In this document: positions 1 through 10,344 of the stretch, piece by piece
How the letters are laid out: the number at the start of each line of letters is the position of its first letter
How positions within the stretch are numbered: the first letter of the stretch is position 1
Assembly (NCBI GenBank): GCA_002422915.1
Contig: DITV01000002.1
Location: forward strand, 124,001-188,000
Length of the DNA stretch: 64,000 bases
Direction: 5' to 3'
Source: Candidatus Saccharibacteria bacterium UBA6175
GTDB taxonomy: Bacteria > Patescibacteriota > Saccharimonadia > Saccharimonadales > Saccharimonadaceae
Made by a program: the position numbers and the translations under genes
Notes under the pieces: generated by a model
What the model was told of the DNA's origin: nothing
Seen by the model: only the letters and a program-made list of their open reading frames with translations
Databases searched by the model: none

Positions 1-12
1 GGTCGCCGGCGC

Positions 13-486
13 TTAAAGAGACGGTCGGTGTGTCGACTCGTTGATAATTCGCTCAAATAACACTCCAGCCATCGGGTGCCTAACTGGCTGCGACTGGCCG
101 GTCCGCTGGTACATAAAATGAAGCCGATACATGATTTCCAGTGCATGCACTTTTTCGGGGCTTACGTTGTAGCTTTTCATGGTAGTGGCGAAGGCATCTC
201 CGGCGAAATGCAGTGTTGCGCCATGTTCAACAAGCGAATCATCTGTAATGAGGCTGGAAAGGCGCTCATCGTCTTCGGCGTCGTAAAGAATATGTTCGTG
301 CACTGAACATTCTTCGGGGAGCTGGGCCCAGGCGTCAAGCAGCCGAGCGGCAAAGACTGAGTCGGACGACACCTCTGCTTCAGGGTTTGGTATGGAGATT
401 TCCCCTTCGTGGTGATGGGCTGCACGGAATTTATCGAAGTCGGAAACGTTCGATGAAGGCACTTCAGAGTGAGGGTACTCTGTCAT
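13..486 (-). CDS. Hypothetical protein, 157 aa
   Basis: I do not recognise this protein. It is hydrophilic and acidic, with no signal peptide or membrane segment. A His cluster (HHH) lies near residue 25 and a second His/Asp/Glu-rich stretch near residues 60-75. The start ATG at 486 is supported by a TATACT box at 493-498 on the same strand, 6 nt away, which predicts a leaderless mRNA. The stop lies inside the window, so the gene is complete. It is a separate transcription unit from the glutaredoxin gene beside it. Confidence 0.6.
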   Translation of the reverse strand: MTEYPHSEVPSSNVSDFDKFRAAHHHEGEISIPNPEAEVSSDSVFAARLLDAWAQLPEECSVHEHILYDAEDDERLSSLITDDSLVEHGATLHFAGDAFATTMKSYNVSPEKVHALEIMYRLHFMYQRTGQSQPVRHPMAGVLFERIINESTHRPSL

Positions 487-512
487 ACCCTTAGTATACG
501 CTCTTTGGTGGA

Positions 513-785
513 TTATTCCTTTGGCGTGATGCCGTGTGCCTTGATGGCGTCTTGGATTTTTGGTCGGTCGAAGCCAAGGATGAGGTCGCCGGCGACGTCG
601 GTAACGGGGACACCGCGGAAATCTCCACCAAGTTTTGTCATCAGTTCATCGTGAGCCGATTGGTCGGCTTCGATGTCTTTTGAGATATACGGAATGCCAA
701 GCTTATCAAGCCACTGCATTTCCGTGTGGCAGAAGGCGCACCAACTGGTGCTGTAGACGGTGATTTGAGGCGTTGCAGTGCTCAT
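513..785 (-). CDS. Glutaredoxin-like thiol-disulfide protein
   Basis: A 90-residue thioredoxin-fold protein of the glutaredoxin/NrdH type. It opens with a beta strand (QITVYSTSW) leading into the redox motif CAFC, and the cis-proline segment GVPVTD follows, as expected for a cytoplasmic dithiol reductant. The start at 785 is preferred because AAAGGA lies just upstream and TATAGT/TACAAT boxes lie further up, so unlike its neighbours this gene has a conventional leader. A longer frame upstream lacks family similarity. The electron donor (glutathione, mycoredoxin or thioredoxin reductase) cannot be told from sequence. It overlaps nothing; the large prepilin gene begins divergently at 897. Confidence 0.85.
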   Translation of the reverse strand: MSTATPQITVYSTSWCAFCHTEMQWLDKLGIPYISKDIEADQSAHDELMTKLGGDFRGVPVTDVAGDLILGFDRPKIQDAIKAHGITPKE

Positions 786-896
786 GAGGATCCTTTCGTT
801 ATTACTATACATTGTACAGTAAAATACTACGCGAGTAAAGTGACGTCGTTTCCTGCTTATGCTACAATAATCAGCAAAGAAAGCACAACATATTGT

Positions 897-3782
897 ATGA
901 AACTGAGCGTGGCGGGACATAAGTTGAGACAGGGGTTTGCACTTCCGACGGTGCTGATTGCATCAGTGGTATTGCTTACCATTCTTGCCGTGTCGGTAAC
1001 GGCAACTACCTCGGCGCGAACGACGCTAAAGAATCAGTATTATACACAACTTGCTCAGATTGCCGGTGAAGCTGGCGTTGCGTATGCGCAGGCCTGCCTA
1101 CAAGCCAGCGGCAACGTTCCCACTTGGACCGACGCAAAACCGTTGACGCCAAGTACAGATTGTAATGGTGACCCACGTGCTGCCTCCCCCCAGGTTGAAG
1201 TTCTTGTGGTTGCCGGTGGCGGTGGTGGCGGTGGAAACTGTGACACTTGCGGTGGTGCCGGTGGCGGTGGTGGCGGGGGCGTATTGTATGACGATTCGTT
1301 TACGCTTACCGTAGGTTCTCCTGTTACTGTAGCTGTCGGAAGTGGTGGAGCGGGAGGTCTTGAACTGCCTTCTCGAACAAACGGCTCTAATGGACAGAAC
1401 TCATCCTTTGGGCCAAGCATGGTCGCAATAGGTGGCGGTGGTGGCGGTGCGCAGCTCGGCACCGCAGGATTGAACGGTGGTTCGGGTGGCGGTGGTTCGG
1501 GCGGCTCTTCACCGGCTCCGGGGGCAGGCGGCGTCGGAACGGTTGGACAAGGACGCAATGGTGGAGCTGGCGGCAGTGATTTTGGTGCCGGCGGTGGTGG
1601 CGGTGGTGGCGCCGGAGGCGTTGGAGTGAGTTGGACCACACGTGCAGGGGGCGCAGGTCTCGCCTATTCCATATCTGGAGCTAGTCTTTTTTATGGCGGT
1701 GGTGGCGGTGGTGGAATCACAGGAACAACTTCAAGCGGTGGTCCTGGAGGATCAAGCGTTGGTGGGGCTGGTTCGAACGCAGCTACAAACTCCGGAAACG
1801 GGTTTAATGGTGTCGCCAACAGGGGTGGTGGCGGTGGCGGTGCGGCCGGGCTATCGACCGGCGGTAACGGTGGTGCTGGTGGGTCTGGTGTTGTGATTGT
1901 CCGCTATCCCCAGAATGCATTTGAAGCGACCGGAGGAACGAAGGCTGCACCAAGCGGTGGGTATATTGTGCACACCTTTACTACCGGTGGCACCTTTACT
2001 GTCACTTCTGTGCCACCCTCGCTCGATTGCCCCACTGACGAACGGTGTCACGTCAGTGTTGATGGCAACGTCCGAAGTTCATTCAGTGTCGGCCGTCCTA
2101 CCGTAGACTCCGACGGACGGGCCGTAACGATCCCCCAAAATGGCTATGTAGAACTTATTCGAGAATCGACCGGAGCCGTTTGGCGAACGTACCGACAGCC
2201 AACCACGCAGCCAACGGTTGCGCCCGGCCTATGCTCGGGCGCGGCAACGAGTGGTCTTGGTTGGACGACGACGGTTTTGACAACGGCTGCTGGTTCGTTC
2301 CCTGAGCCAAGAGCGCAAACTATTGGTATTGCCTCTGGAAGCGTAAGCCCTGGTACCCTTTTCTTCCGCAAAGACGTTTCAATAGCAGAGGATGGAACGT
2401 ATACGATTCAGGCCAAAGGAGACGGACGAGCAATTGTATACATTGATGGCAAAATGGTTGCTCGAACCGCTACAAATCTCGTCACGAGCACCGTTGACGT
2501 TGACCTGACCGCTGGCTGCCACACCATTGGCATAGTTGCGCCAAATGGAGGGGTGCAAAACACCACAGCTAGTGTTCAGTTTGCGCTTAGAAAAAAAGAT
2601 GCCCCCTTGCCCATTGTTGTTTCTGACCGAACGTGGCGCGTCGCAACCGGTGATACTGTTGACTGGCGAGTCGTGAACTACTTCCAAGACAATTCGGCTG
2701 GTTGGGCGCCAGTGCGCGATATTGCTGCCTACAACGCGTCGCCGTGGACCGGTGGACCGACTAGCTGGCTAACAATTACGAACGACGCCAGTGCACGATG
2801 GATTAGCACTAACCACAGCTTCAGCGGCACAAACTATCCTTTTGCCTCGTATGCGCAGTTCCGTTCGAATAACTATGCGGCCTGGACGTTTAGTGCGACA
2901 ACAGAAGTGCAAATTGCTGCAGCGTGTGATGACAGCTGCCTGGTCTATGTGGACGGAAATGAAGTGTTGCGAACGTCTACGTTTGGCAATGCAGGGACGG
3001 CAACGGTTAGTCTTGGTGCTGGAAGTCACCAGGTTTCCGTTGAACTCTTGAATACCGGTGTTGCCAATAACGCATCAGCCTTGCTGTTTTCGGCCCGTCG
3101 CACCTCCGATCTTGTCGTGATTGATCGAAGTACCACAGCATGGTCAGCATCCAATTCTTGGACGTCGACACCGCAGTCATACGCCAGCTATAATGCAAGC
3201 TATCGGCCGAGTCCTGATGTCTTTACATGTAACTGTTCGTCGCAAGGCATTACAAATTTTGCGTCGAATCCCTCATTTGAGACAAACCTCGATGGCGTGA
3301 CCGGAGTGAATGCAACGGTGGTTCGTTCTTCGACACAGGCGTTTAGCGGAACGTTCAGTGCGCGTGGAACAGTAGTAAGTGGTGCTCAAAACTCCTACTT
3401 AGCGATCCGTGTGAATGATATAGAACCTGGTGTACGGTACCGTGTTTCTGGGTACTACTACTCGGCGAGCGGTGGTCGATTTAGGTACGTATTCTTTGAT
3501 AGAAACGGCACCGCTTTAGTGACTTCAACAAACATAGAGTCATCTGCGACAAATGCTTGGACGCGGCGTGATCGACAGACTGTTGTCGCGCCGGTGGGGA
3601 CCGAGTATATGGAGCTACGCATGGGCCTCTCGTCGGATCTCCCGGCCGGCACGGTGTACTATGTCGACGGCATTATGGTGACAGAAGGAACAACACTCCG
3701 TAACTACGCCGACGGCGCATCTCCCGGTTGGCTCTGGGTTGAAACACCAAACGCGTCACCTTCAAGCGGTCCAATTTTGTAG
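897..3782 (+). CDS. Giant glycine-rich prepilin-like surface protein
   Basis: 961 residues. The N-terminus (basic leader, then QG/FALPTVL and a long hydrophobic helix to about residue 40) resembles a class III prepilin signal cleaved after Gly, although the usual Glu at +5 is replaced by Thr. Residues about 95-335 form a glycine-rich domain of the kind seen in phage-tail and adhesin proteins, ending in GSGVVIVRYP and a YIVHTFT segment. Two or three related beta modules follow, each with a Cys/Asp-rich strand and V(D/Y)xDG-like turns, then a C-terminal jelly-roll segment resembling carbohydrate-binding CBM4/9 modules (NPSFETNLDG, YYVDGIMVTEG). It is likely displayed on a pilus-like structure or anchored in the membrane. 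Start 897 fits the short prepilin leader; a TACAAT box is at 863-868. Ligand unknown. Confidence 0.75.
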   Translation: MKLSVAGHKLRQGFALPTVLIASVVLLTILAVSVTATTSARTTLKNQYYTQLAQIAGEAGVAYAQACLQASGNVPTWTDAKPLTPSTDCNGDPRAASPQVEVLVVAGGGGGGGNCDTCGGAGGGGGGGVLYDDSFTLTVGSPVTVAVGSGGAGGLELPSRTNGSNGQNSSFGPSMVAIGGGGGGAQLGTAGLNGGSGGGGSGGSSPAPGAGGVGTVGQGRNGGAGGSDFGAGGGGGGGAGGVGVSWTTRAGGAGLAYSISGASLFYGGGGGGGITGTTSSGGPGGSSVGGAGSNAATNSGNGFNGVANRGGGGGGAAGLSTGGNGGAGGSGVVIVRYPQNAFEATGGTKAAPSGGYIVHTFTTGGTFTVTSVPPSLDCPTDERCHVSVDGNVRSSFSVGRPTVDSDGRAVTIPQNGYVELIRESTGAVWRTYRQPTTQPTVAPGLCSGAATSGLGWTTTVLTTAAGSFPEPRAQTIGIASGSVSPGTLFFRKDVSIAEDGTYTIQAKGDGRAIVYIDGKMVARTATNLVTSTVDVDLTAGCHTIGIVAPNGGVQNTTASVQFALRKKDAPLPIVVSDRTWRVATGDTVDWRVVNYFQDNSAGWAPVRDIAAYNASPWTGGPTSWLTITNDASARWISTNHSFSGTNYPFASYAQFRSNNYAAWTFSATTEVQIAAACDDSCLVYVDGNEVLRTSTFGNAGTATVSLGAGSHQVSVELLNTGVANNASALLFSARRTSDLVVIDRSTTAWSASNSWTSTPQSYASYNASYRPSPDVFTCNCSSQGITNFASNPSFETNLDGVTGVNATVVRSSTQAFSGTFSARGTVVSGAQNSYLAIRVNDIEPGVRYRVSGYYYSASGGRFRYVFFDRNGTALVTSTNIESSATNAWTRRDRQTVVAPVGTEYMELRMGLSSDLPAGTVYYVDGIMVTEGTTLRNYADGASPGWLWVETPNASPSSGPIL

Positions 3783-3822
3783 CTCTAGGCATCGAAACAT
3801 TTTTTCGCTATACTTACTGAGT

Positions 3823-4083
3823 ATGTCAACGTCGCCTCGACTTCCCAAAGAAAGCCAGACGACGAGCCCGTCGCCACTTGCGGCGCCGATGATTCTCGTT
3901 GTAACCGCACTCGATACCACTTGGAGGGCTTTTGTCCCGACTATTGGCGGTACTTTTGCGGGCATTGGTCTTGATCGTGTACTCGGCACGAGCCCGTGGG
4001 CATTAATCGTGTGTTTGATCGGTGGAACGGCGCTGAGCGTGTTCTTAATTGCCCGACAATTAATGGCGGTCCGAAAGAAATAA
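3823..4083 (+). CDS. AtpI/AtpZ-like membrane protein
   Basis: 86 residues with two predicted transmembrane helices (about 24-52 and 58-80). Position directly ahead of atpB, 1 nt between stop and start, matches the AtpI/AtpZ (Atp1) family, which assists c-ring assembly or ion supply to ATP synthase. The start at 3823 is chosen because a TATACT box at 3809-3814 lies 8 nt upstream, giving a leaderless mRNA and making this the first gene of the ATP synthase operon. The N-terminus is Ser/Pro/Thr rich. Family assignment rests on size, topology and position rather than on a strong motif. Confidence 0.65.
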   Translation: MSTSPRLPKESQTTSPSPLAAPMILVVTALDTTWRAFVPTIGGTFAGIGLDRVLGTSPWALIVCLIGGTALSVFLIARQLMAVRKK

Positions 4084-4084
4084 T

Positions 4085-4894
4085 ATGAATTATTTTGCTG
4101 CGAGTGAACTACATATTTCGATTGCTGCCGAGCCACTGTTCTACGTTAATGGCTTCCCCATTACCAACGCCTTTGTAACTGGTATCGTGGGGACGATCAT
4201 TACCATTGTGATTCTTGGCTTTGTGGCCTCTAAGGTCAAGCGTGGCAAGTACAACCGCTTCGTCGGCCTTGTGCAGTGGGTGTTTGAAGGTCTTTTGAAG
4301 TCAATTCACGACATTATCCCCGATAAAAAAATGGCTCGCAAGATTACTCCACTGGCGGTCACTATTTTCTTCTTCGTCCTGTTTAACTACTGGTTAAGTA
4401 TTCTTCCTGGTGTTGATTCAATTCGGATTGGTGAAGTGCCAGTGATACGAAGCTTAACTGCTGACCTTAATTTTACGCTCGGTTTGGCCATTGTGACTAT
4501 CGTAACAGTGCAAGTGTATGCGATTCGTCACCTCGGCGTATTTGGCAACGGTAGTCGCTACTTCCGTAACCCGCTAAAAGATCCTATCGGGGCCTTTGAA
4601 GGCATCCTTGAGCTCATTGGTGAGTTCTCGCGTGGTGTGGCATTAAGCCTCCGTCTATTTGGCAACGCCTTTGCCGGTGAAGTCTTGTTGATTGTCATCG
4701 CCTTCCTGACTGGTTATTTTGCCGCTGTCGCCCTTCCCTTCTTCATGGCGTTCGAACTCTTCATTGGCTTCATTCAAGCCTATGTCTTCTTTGTCCTGAC
4801 GCTTATTTTCACCGCGCTGGCCGTCGCACACCACGGCCCTTCTGATGCTCATTCCCCTGCTGTTACCCGCAAAGTGGTGACTGCCAGGAAATGA
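4085..4894 (+). CDS. atpB: ATP synthase Fo subunit a
   Basis: Subunit a forms the ion half-channels facing the c ring in the membrane. The diagnostic fourth-helix motif SLRLFGNAFAGE is present, including the essential Arg (E. coli R210 equivalent) and Asn. At 269 residues with five or six membrane helices it is full length. It starts 1 nt after the AtpI-like stop and is followed by atpE after a 31-nt gap that carries its own promoter and Shine-Dalgarno site, consistent with extra expression of subunit c. Confidence 0.97.
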   Translation: MNYFAASELHISIAAEPLFYVNGFPITNAFVTGIVGTIITIVILGFVASKVKRGKYNRFVGLVQWVFEGLLKSIHDIIPDKKMARKITPLAVTIFFFVLFNYWLSILPGVDSIRIGEVPVIRSLTADLNFTLGLAIVTIVTVQVYAIRHLGVFGNGSRYFRNPLKDPIGAFEGILELIGEFSRGVALSLRLFGNAFAGEVLLIVIAFLTGYFAAVALPFFMAFELFIGFIQAYVFFVLTLIFTALAVAHHGPSDAHSPAVTRKVVTARK

Positions 4895-4919
4895 TATAAT
4901 TTAAAGAGAATATAAGGAG
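4895..4919 (+). promoter_or_regulatory. Internal extended -10 promoter and SD before atpE
   Basis: TGATATAAT at 4892-4900 is a perfect extended -10 (TGnTATAAT) between atpB and atpE, followed by AAGGAG at about 4914-4919 seven nt before the atpE ATG. A second promoter here would raise c-subunit transcripts above those of single-copy subunits, matching the multi-copy c ring. No convincing -35 is visible, as expected for an extended -10. Confidence 0.55.
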
Positions 4920-4925
4920 AAACAT

Positions 4926-5138
4926 ATGGACGCATTAGCATTTGGAATTACCTTTGGCCTACCGGCATTCGGAGCTGCTCTTGCAGTAGGACTGATTGGT
5001 GCCGCTGCCTTGAACGCCTTCGGTCGTAACCCAGAGAAACTAAGCGACATCCGTACCCTGATGATTACTGCGATTGTCTTTGCTGACTCACTCGCCATCA
5101 TCGGTATCATTGTTGCCATCATCGCTCGATTTATTTAG
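4926..5138 (+). CDS. atpE: ATP synthase Fo subunit c
   Basis: 70-residue hairpin of two membrane helices. The polar loop is GRNPEK (RNP instead of the more common RQP). The ion-binding carboxylate is Asp54 in VFADSLAIIG, aligned with the E. coli D61 position. The residues around it lack the Gln and Ser/Thr ligands typical of Na+-type rings, so protons are the likely coupling ion. It is preceded by a strong SD. The use of Asp rather than the usual bacterial Glu is worth noting. It lies 3 nt ahead of atpF. Confidence 0.96.
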   Translation: MDALAFGITFGLPAFGAALAVGLIGAAALNAFGRNPEKLSDIRTLMITAIVFADSLAIIGIIVAIIARFI

Positions 5139-5141
5139 TCT

Positions 5142-5699
5142 ATGGAGTTTTCGCACCCTATGAACATCCTTACCCAGTTTGCCGCTGAGACTGCCACTGC
5201 CGACGCCGGGTTGTTCGGTGCACTTGGCATTGACTGGCGCCTGCTGATCTTGCAGATTATCGCTTTCCTGATTTTGGTTTTCCTGCTCGGAAAGTTTGTC
5301 TATCCATGGCTGATGAAGCAAGTTGATGAACGTGCTGCTGCCATTGAAAAAGCTGCTGAAGCTGCAACCGCTGCTGAAAAAGCCGCGGCCGACACCAAAG
5401 AACAAGTCGCTGAACTCCTCGACAAAGCCCGCGAAGAAGCTGCTGAAATTGTTGAAACTGCCCAGCTAGAATCTGCCGAACTACTGTCAATTACCGAAAA
5501 GAAAGCCAAAGCGACGGCTGAGCGTATTGCGGCTGACGCAAAAGCTCAACTCGATAAAGACGTTGCTCAAGCCAAAGCCGTTTTGTTCGATGAAACACTA
5601 CAACTCGTTGCCCTGACGACCGAGAAGCTGGTTGGTGCTGAGCTGACTGCCAAGATTGACGAGAACCACATTCGCAAGACACTCAAGGAGCAGGCGTAA
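5142..5699 (+). CDS. atpF: ATP synthase Fo subunit b
   Basis: 185 residues: a short N-terminal extension, one membrane helix (about 30-55: LLILQIIAFLILVFLLG), then a long Ala/Glu/Lys-rich coiled coil forming the peripheral stalk. The start may be Met1 (5142) or Met7 (5160); the first is kept because it lies 3 nt after atpE. The stop TAA overlaps the atpH ATG (TAATG), indicating translational coupling. The C-terminal region (VALTTEKLVGAEL) matches the delta-binding end of b subunits. Confidence 0.95.
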   Translation: MEFSHPMNILTQFAAETATADAGLFGALGIDWRLLILQIIAFLILVFLLGKFVYPWLMKQVDERAAAIEKAAEAATAAEKAAADTKEQVAELLDKAREEAAEIVETAQLESAELLSITEKKAKATAERIAADAKAQLDKDVAQAKAVLFDETLQLVALTTEKLVGAELTAKIDENHIRKTLKEQA

Positions 5700-6097
5700 T
5701 GGCGAAGCGCTTGTCTCGTCGAATACTGGCTGCGCATCTGGCCGCAGCCGTTGAGGATGGCGATGCAAAAAAGGCGGTCAAGCAACTGGCTGCTCATCTT
5801 ATTGAGACCCGCCGCATCAAAGAGGCTGACCTGATTGTCCGTGACGCCGAGCAACAACTGGCTGATCGCGGCGTTGTGGTTGGTACTGTGGTATCGGCAT
5901 TTGATCTCTCGAGTGCGATGCAATCGGCGCTGCAGACGATGGTGAAAAAAGAAACTGGCTCCCGCCAGGTGACCCTCGTCTATCGCTCCGATCCATCCGT
6001 GCTGGGGGGCTTTGCCATTCACCTTCCCGGCAAGCAGCTCGACCGCACGATCCAGACCCACCTGACAACCCTAAAGACGCGATTCAAGAAAGCATAG
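5699..6097 (+). CDS. atpH: ATP synthase delta subunit, shortened
   Basis: 132 residues against about 175-180 for typical delta/OSCP. The C-terminal domain is recognisable (DPSVLGGFAIHLPGKQLDRTIQTHL, corresponding to the conserved LLGGFvi...D.Svr..L block). The N-terminal helical domain that normally caps the F1 alpha N-termini is reduced to about 75 residues with little recognisable similarity. Start overlaps the atpF stop. Function in the peripheral stalk is inferred from the C-terminal motif and position between atpF and atpA. Confidence 0.88.
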   Translation: MAKRLSRRILAAHLAAAVEDGDAKKAVKQLAAHLIETRRIKEADLIVRDAEQQLADRGVVVGTVVSAFDLSSAMQSALQTMVKKETGSRQVTLVYRSDPSVLGGFAIHLPGKQLDRTIQTHLTTLKTRFKKA

Positions 6098-6106
6098 GAA
6101 TATAAT

Positions 6107-7633
6107 ATGACCACACTCTCAATCACCGAACTATCAAAAGAACTGCGCCACGCAATTGAACAGTTGGAAACCACCGGCTCGCTCGACGAGGTTGGGATCG
6201 TCATGCGCGTCGGTGACGGTGTCGCCTGGATTCACGGACTGCACAGTGCCGGCTACAGCGAAGTCCTTCAGATTGAAACCGACGACGGCATTGTTGAGGC
6301 CTTTGCATTGAACTTGCTGGAAGATGAAATTGGCGCTGTTCTCTTGGGCCGAGATATGGGTGTCAAGGCTGGACAGACGGTTCGCCTCAAGGGCACCGTG
6401 CTTGATGTGCCAGTTGGCCCTGAACTCTTGGGCCGCGTGGTTGACCCACTCGGTCGCCCGCTTGATGGCGGTCCGGCGATTAAAACCAAGCAACGCGGTA
6501 TTGTGGAGCGCGAAGCGATTGGGGTGATGGGCCGAAAATCGGTCCACGAACCACTCATGACCGGTATCGCGTCGATTGACGCAATGTTCCCAATTGGCCG
6601 TGGCCAGCGTGAGCTGATTATTGGTGACCGCCAAACTGGCAAGACTGCTCTGGCAATTGACACCATGATCAACCAAGCCAAGCAGAAGACTGGCGTGATT
6701 AATGTTTATGTGGCCGTTGGTCAGAAGCTTTCAAAAATCGCTCGTTTAGTTGAGCGTTTGAAGCAAGAAGGTGTGATGGAGCAAACCATCGTCGTGGCCA
6801 CCAGCCCGTCTGACCCAGCTTCGCTTCTCTACTTAGCGCCTTACTCAGGAACCGCTATGGGAGAATACTTCCGCGATAACTCACAGCATGCTCTCATGAT
6901 TTACGATGACCTGACGAAGCATGCTGTCGCCTACCGCCAGATGTCACTCCTTCTCCGTCGCCCACCAGGACGTGAAGCCTACCCTGGTGATGTGTTCTAC
7001 CTCCACTCACGATTGCTCGAACGTTCCGCGAAGCTGAGCGATGACCTTGGTGCTGGTTCCCTGACTGCACTGCCAATCATTGAAACGCAGGCCGGTGACA
7101 TTAGCGCCTACATTCCAACCAACGTGATTTCGATTACCGACGGTCAAATCTTCCTTGAAACCGATCTCTTCTATCAAGGTATTCGCCCAGCGATCTCAGC
7201 AGGACTTTCAGTGTCTCGTGTTGGTGGCGCTGCCCAAACTGGCGCCGTCAAGGCCGTCAGTGGCAGCCTCAAGCTCGGCCTCAGCCAGTTCCGCGAGCTT
7301 GCCAGCTTTGCCCAGTTCGGGAGCGACCTCGACGCGTCGACCAAGCAGCAAATTGAACTTGGCCAACGCTTAACCGAACTCTTGAAGCAACCACAATACC
7401 AACCAATGAGCATCTGGCAGCAAGTCGCGAGTATCGCTGCAGTGACCAGGGGTTATTTCGACGAAGTTGCCCCATCAAAGGTGAAGGATGCGCAGGCTGC
7501 GCTTCTCACCAAGCTATGGGCTGACCACAAAAAGGACATGCAAGAACTCGAAAAAGGCGGCAAGCCAACCGACGAGCTTTATGCCGTGATTGAAAAGACC
7601 GCTCGTTCAGTCGTGAAGGGCTTTGCAGGCTAA
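6107..7633 (+). CDS. atpA: ATP synthase F1 subunit alpha
   Basis: 508 residues, full length. Walker A is GDRQTGKT at about residues 173-180, followed by the nucleotide-binding segments typical of the non-catalytic alpha subunit and the Arg finger region [11 protein letters not shown]-terminal beta barrel and C-terminal helical domain are both present. It starts 9 nt after atpH. The start ATG at 6107 follows the short A/T-rich GGAATATAAT spacer. Confidence 0.98.
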   Translation: MTTLSITELSKELRHAIEQLETTGSLDEVGIVMRVGDGVAWIHGLHSAGYSEVLQIETDDGIVEAFALNLLEDEIGAVLLGRDMGVKAGQTVRLKGTVLDVPVGPELLGRVVDPLGRPLDGGPAIKTKQRGIVEREAIGVMGRKSVHEPLMTGIASIDAMFPIGRGQRELIIGDRQTGKTALAIDTMINQAKQKTGVINVYVAVGQKLSKIARLVERLKQEGVMEQTIVVATSPSDPASLLYLAPYSGTAMGEYFRDNSQHALMIYDDLTKHAVAYRQMSLLLRRPPGREAYPGDVFYLHSRLLERSAKLSDDLGAGSLTALPIIETQAGDISAYIPTNVISITDGQIFLETDLFYQGIRPAISAGLSVSRVGGAAQTGAVKAVSGSLKLGLSQFRELASFAQFGSDLDASTKQQIELGQRLTELLKQPQYQPMSIWQQVASIAAVTRGYFDEVAPSKVKDAQAALLTKLWADHKKDMQELEKGGKPTDELYAVIEKTARSVVKGFAG

Positions 7634-7634
7634 C

Positions 7635-8504
7635 ATGGCGTCAACCCAGGCATTAAAATTACGGATTCGGTCGGTCAAAAACACCCGACAGATTACCAAA
7701 GCCATGCAGCTGGTGGCGGCCAGTAAAATGCGCCGGTCACAGGAAGCAACCAAGGCGTCGGCTCCGTATACCCTGGCGGCTCGACAGCTTCTGACGGCTC
7801 TTTCGGGTCGCGCTTCAGTCAAAGACCACCCACTCTTTGTGCAACGGCCTGTGAAGTCGCGATTATTGATTGTCATTGCGTCTGATAAGGGGCTGGCGGG
7901 TGCCTATAATAGCAATGTCCTTCGGTTGTTCACTCAAGAGCTAGCCAGCGATGCCAAAGCGAACATACGCACCACAACCATTACCGTCGGAAAGAAAGCG
8001 TCGCAATTCGTCGCCCGTTTGAAGTCTGCCGATATGCTCGGTTTATACGATGAGCTCCCCGACCGGCCTGATGGTAAGCAGCTCCGCGCGATTCTCGACA
8101 ACGCTCGGCAGTTGTTTGAAGCCGGCACTGTTGATGCCGTTGACGTTATTTACACTGATTTTGTGAGCAGTATTTCCCAGGAGGCCAAAGTACAGCGTGT
8201 GCTTCCGGCTGGGTTTGAGCCTGCTGCCGAAGCGGGCGTTGCCAAAGATGTCTTGTACGAGCCAAGCGTTGATGCGGTGCTGAGTGGTGTTGCCTATCGC
8301 CTGGTTGGCGCACAGCTGTTTCAAGCGCTGCTTGACTCACGCGCCAGTGAACACAGTATGCGCATGATGGCCATGAAAAACGCCACCGACAACGCGTCTG
8401 ACTTAGTGGACGATTTAACCCTGGCGATGAACAAAGCCCGGCAAGCCGCCATTACCCAGGAACTAGCAGAAATAAGCGGTGGTGTTGAAGCCCTGAACGA
8501 ATAG
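7635..8504 (+). CDS. atpG: ATP synthase F1 subunit gamma
   Basis: 289 residues. The N-terminal helix LKLRIRSVKNTRQITKAMQLVAASKMRR and C-terminal helix with MKNATDNASDLVDDLTLAMNKARQAAITQEL are the conserved gamma rotor coiled coil. The central Rossmann-like domain carries IVIASDKGLAGAYN. Start 7635 is 1 nt after the atpA TAA; an earlier in-frame Met inside atpA is less likely. It forms the central stalk that links c-ring rotation to beta-subunit catalysis. Confidence 0.97.
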   Translation: MASTQALKLRIRSVKNTRQITKAMQLVAASKMRRSQEATKASAPYTLAARQLLTALSGRASVKDHPLFVQRPVKSRLLIVIASDKGLAGAYNSNVLRLFTQELASDAKANIRTTTITVGKKASQFVARLKSADMLGLYDELPDRPDGKQLRAILDNARQLFEAGTVDAVDVIYTDFVSSISQEAKVQRVLPAGFEPAAEAGVAKDVLYEPSVDAVLSGVAYRLVGAQLFQALLDSRASEHSMRMMAMKNATDNASDLVDDLTLAMNKARQAAITQELAEISGGVEALNE

Positions 8505-8509
8505 ATTAA

Positions 8510-9918
<1,409 letters not shown>

Positions 9919-9919
<1 letters not shown>

Positions 9920-10344
9920 TGCACTTGCAGCTCATCACCTTACGCGGCATTCGACTCGACCGAGAGATGTATGAGTTAATGGTGCCAACGGCCGACGGTG
10001 AAATCGCTGTCTTTCCCGGCCACGAACCACTGGTGACATTGGCGGTTCCCGGCGCTCTCACCGTTCGCTACGACAAAAAAGACCCCGACGATAAGTTGGA
10101 GTATTTTGCCATTAGCGGCGGTGTGGTAGAAATTAATCCCGATGCAATTCGTGTGTTAGTAGATGAAGCCGACCTAGGTGCAGACATTTCAGAAGCTGAA
10201 GTGAAGGCTGCTTTGAAGCGGGCCGAGAAGCTTCGCGATGAGGCCAAAGACCAAGTAGAACTCGAGCACGCGAAGGAATTGATTGACCGCCATGAAGTCC
10301 GGCTTCGCGTGGCTGACTTACAGCGACGTCGCCGCTCTCGCTAG
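9919..10344 (+). CDS. atpC: ATP synthase F1 subunit epsilon
   Basis: 141 residues. The N-terminal beta sandwich (VPTADGEIAVFPGHEPLVT, AISGGVVEINPDAIRVLVDEA) is followed by a two-helix C-terminal domain rich in Ala/Glu/Lys/Arg that in other species inhibits ATP hydrolysis. Last gene of the operon; its stop directly abuts the stop of the convergent dus gene at 10345 with no intergenic base, so no classical terminator fits between them. Confidence 0.95.

Noticed and set aside
1055..1639. Long minus-strand proline-rich frames opposite the giant prepilin gene
   Set aside because: They are the complement of Gly codons (GGT/GGC giving Pro/Ala-rich shadows). The plus frame has the prepilin signal and recognisable modules.
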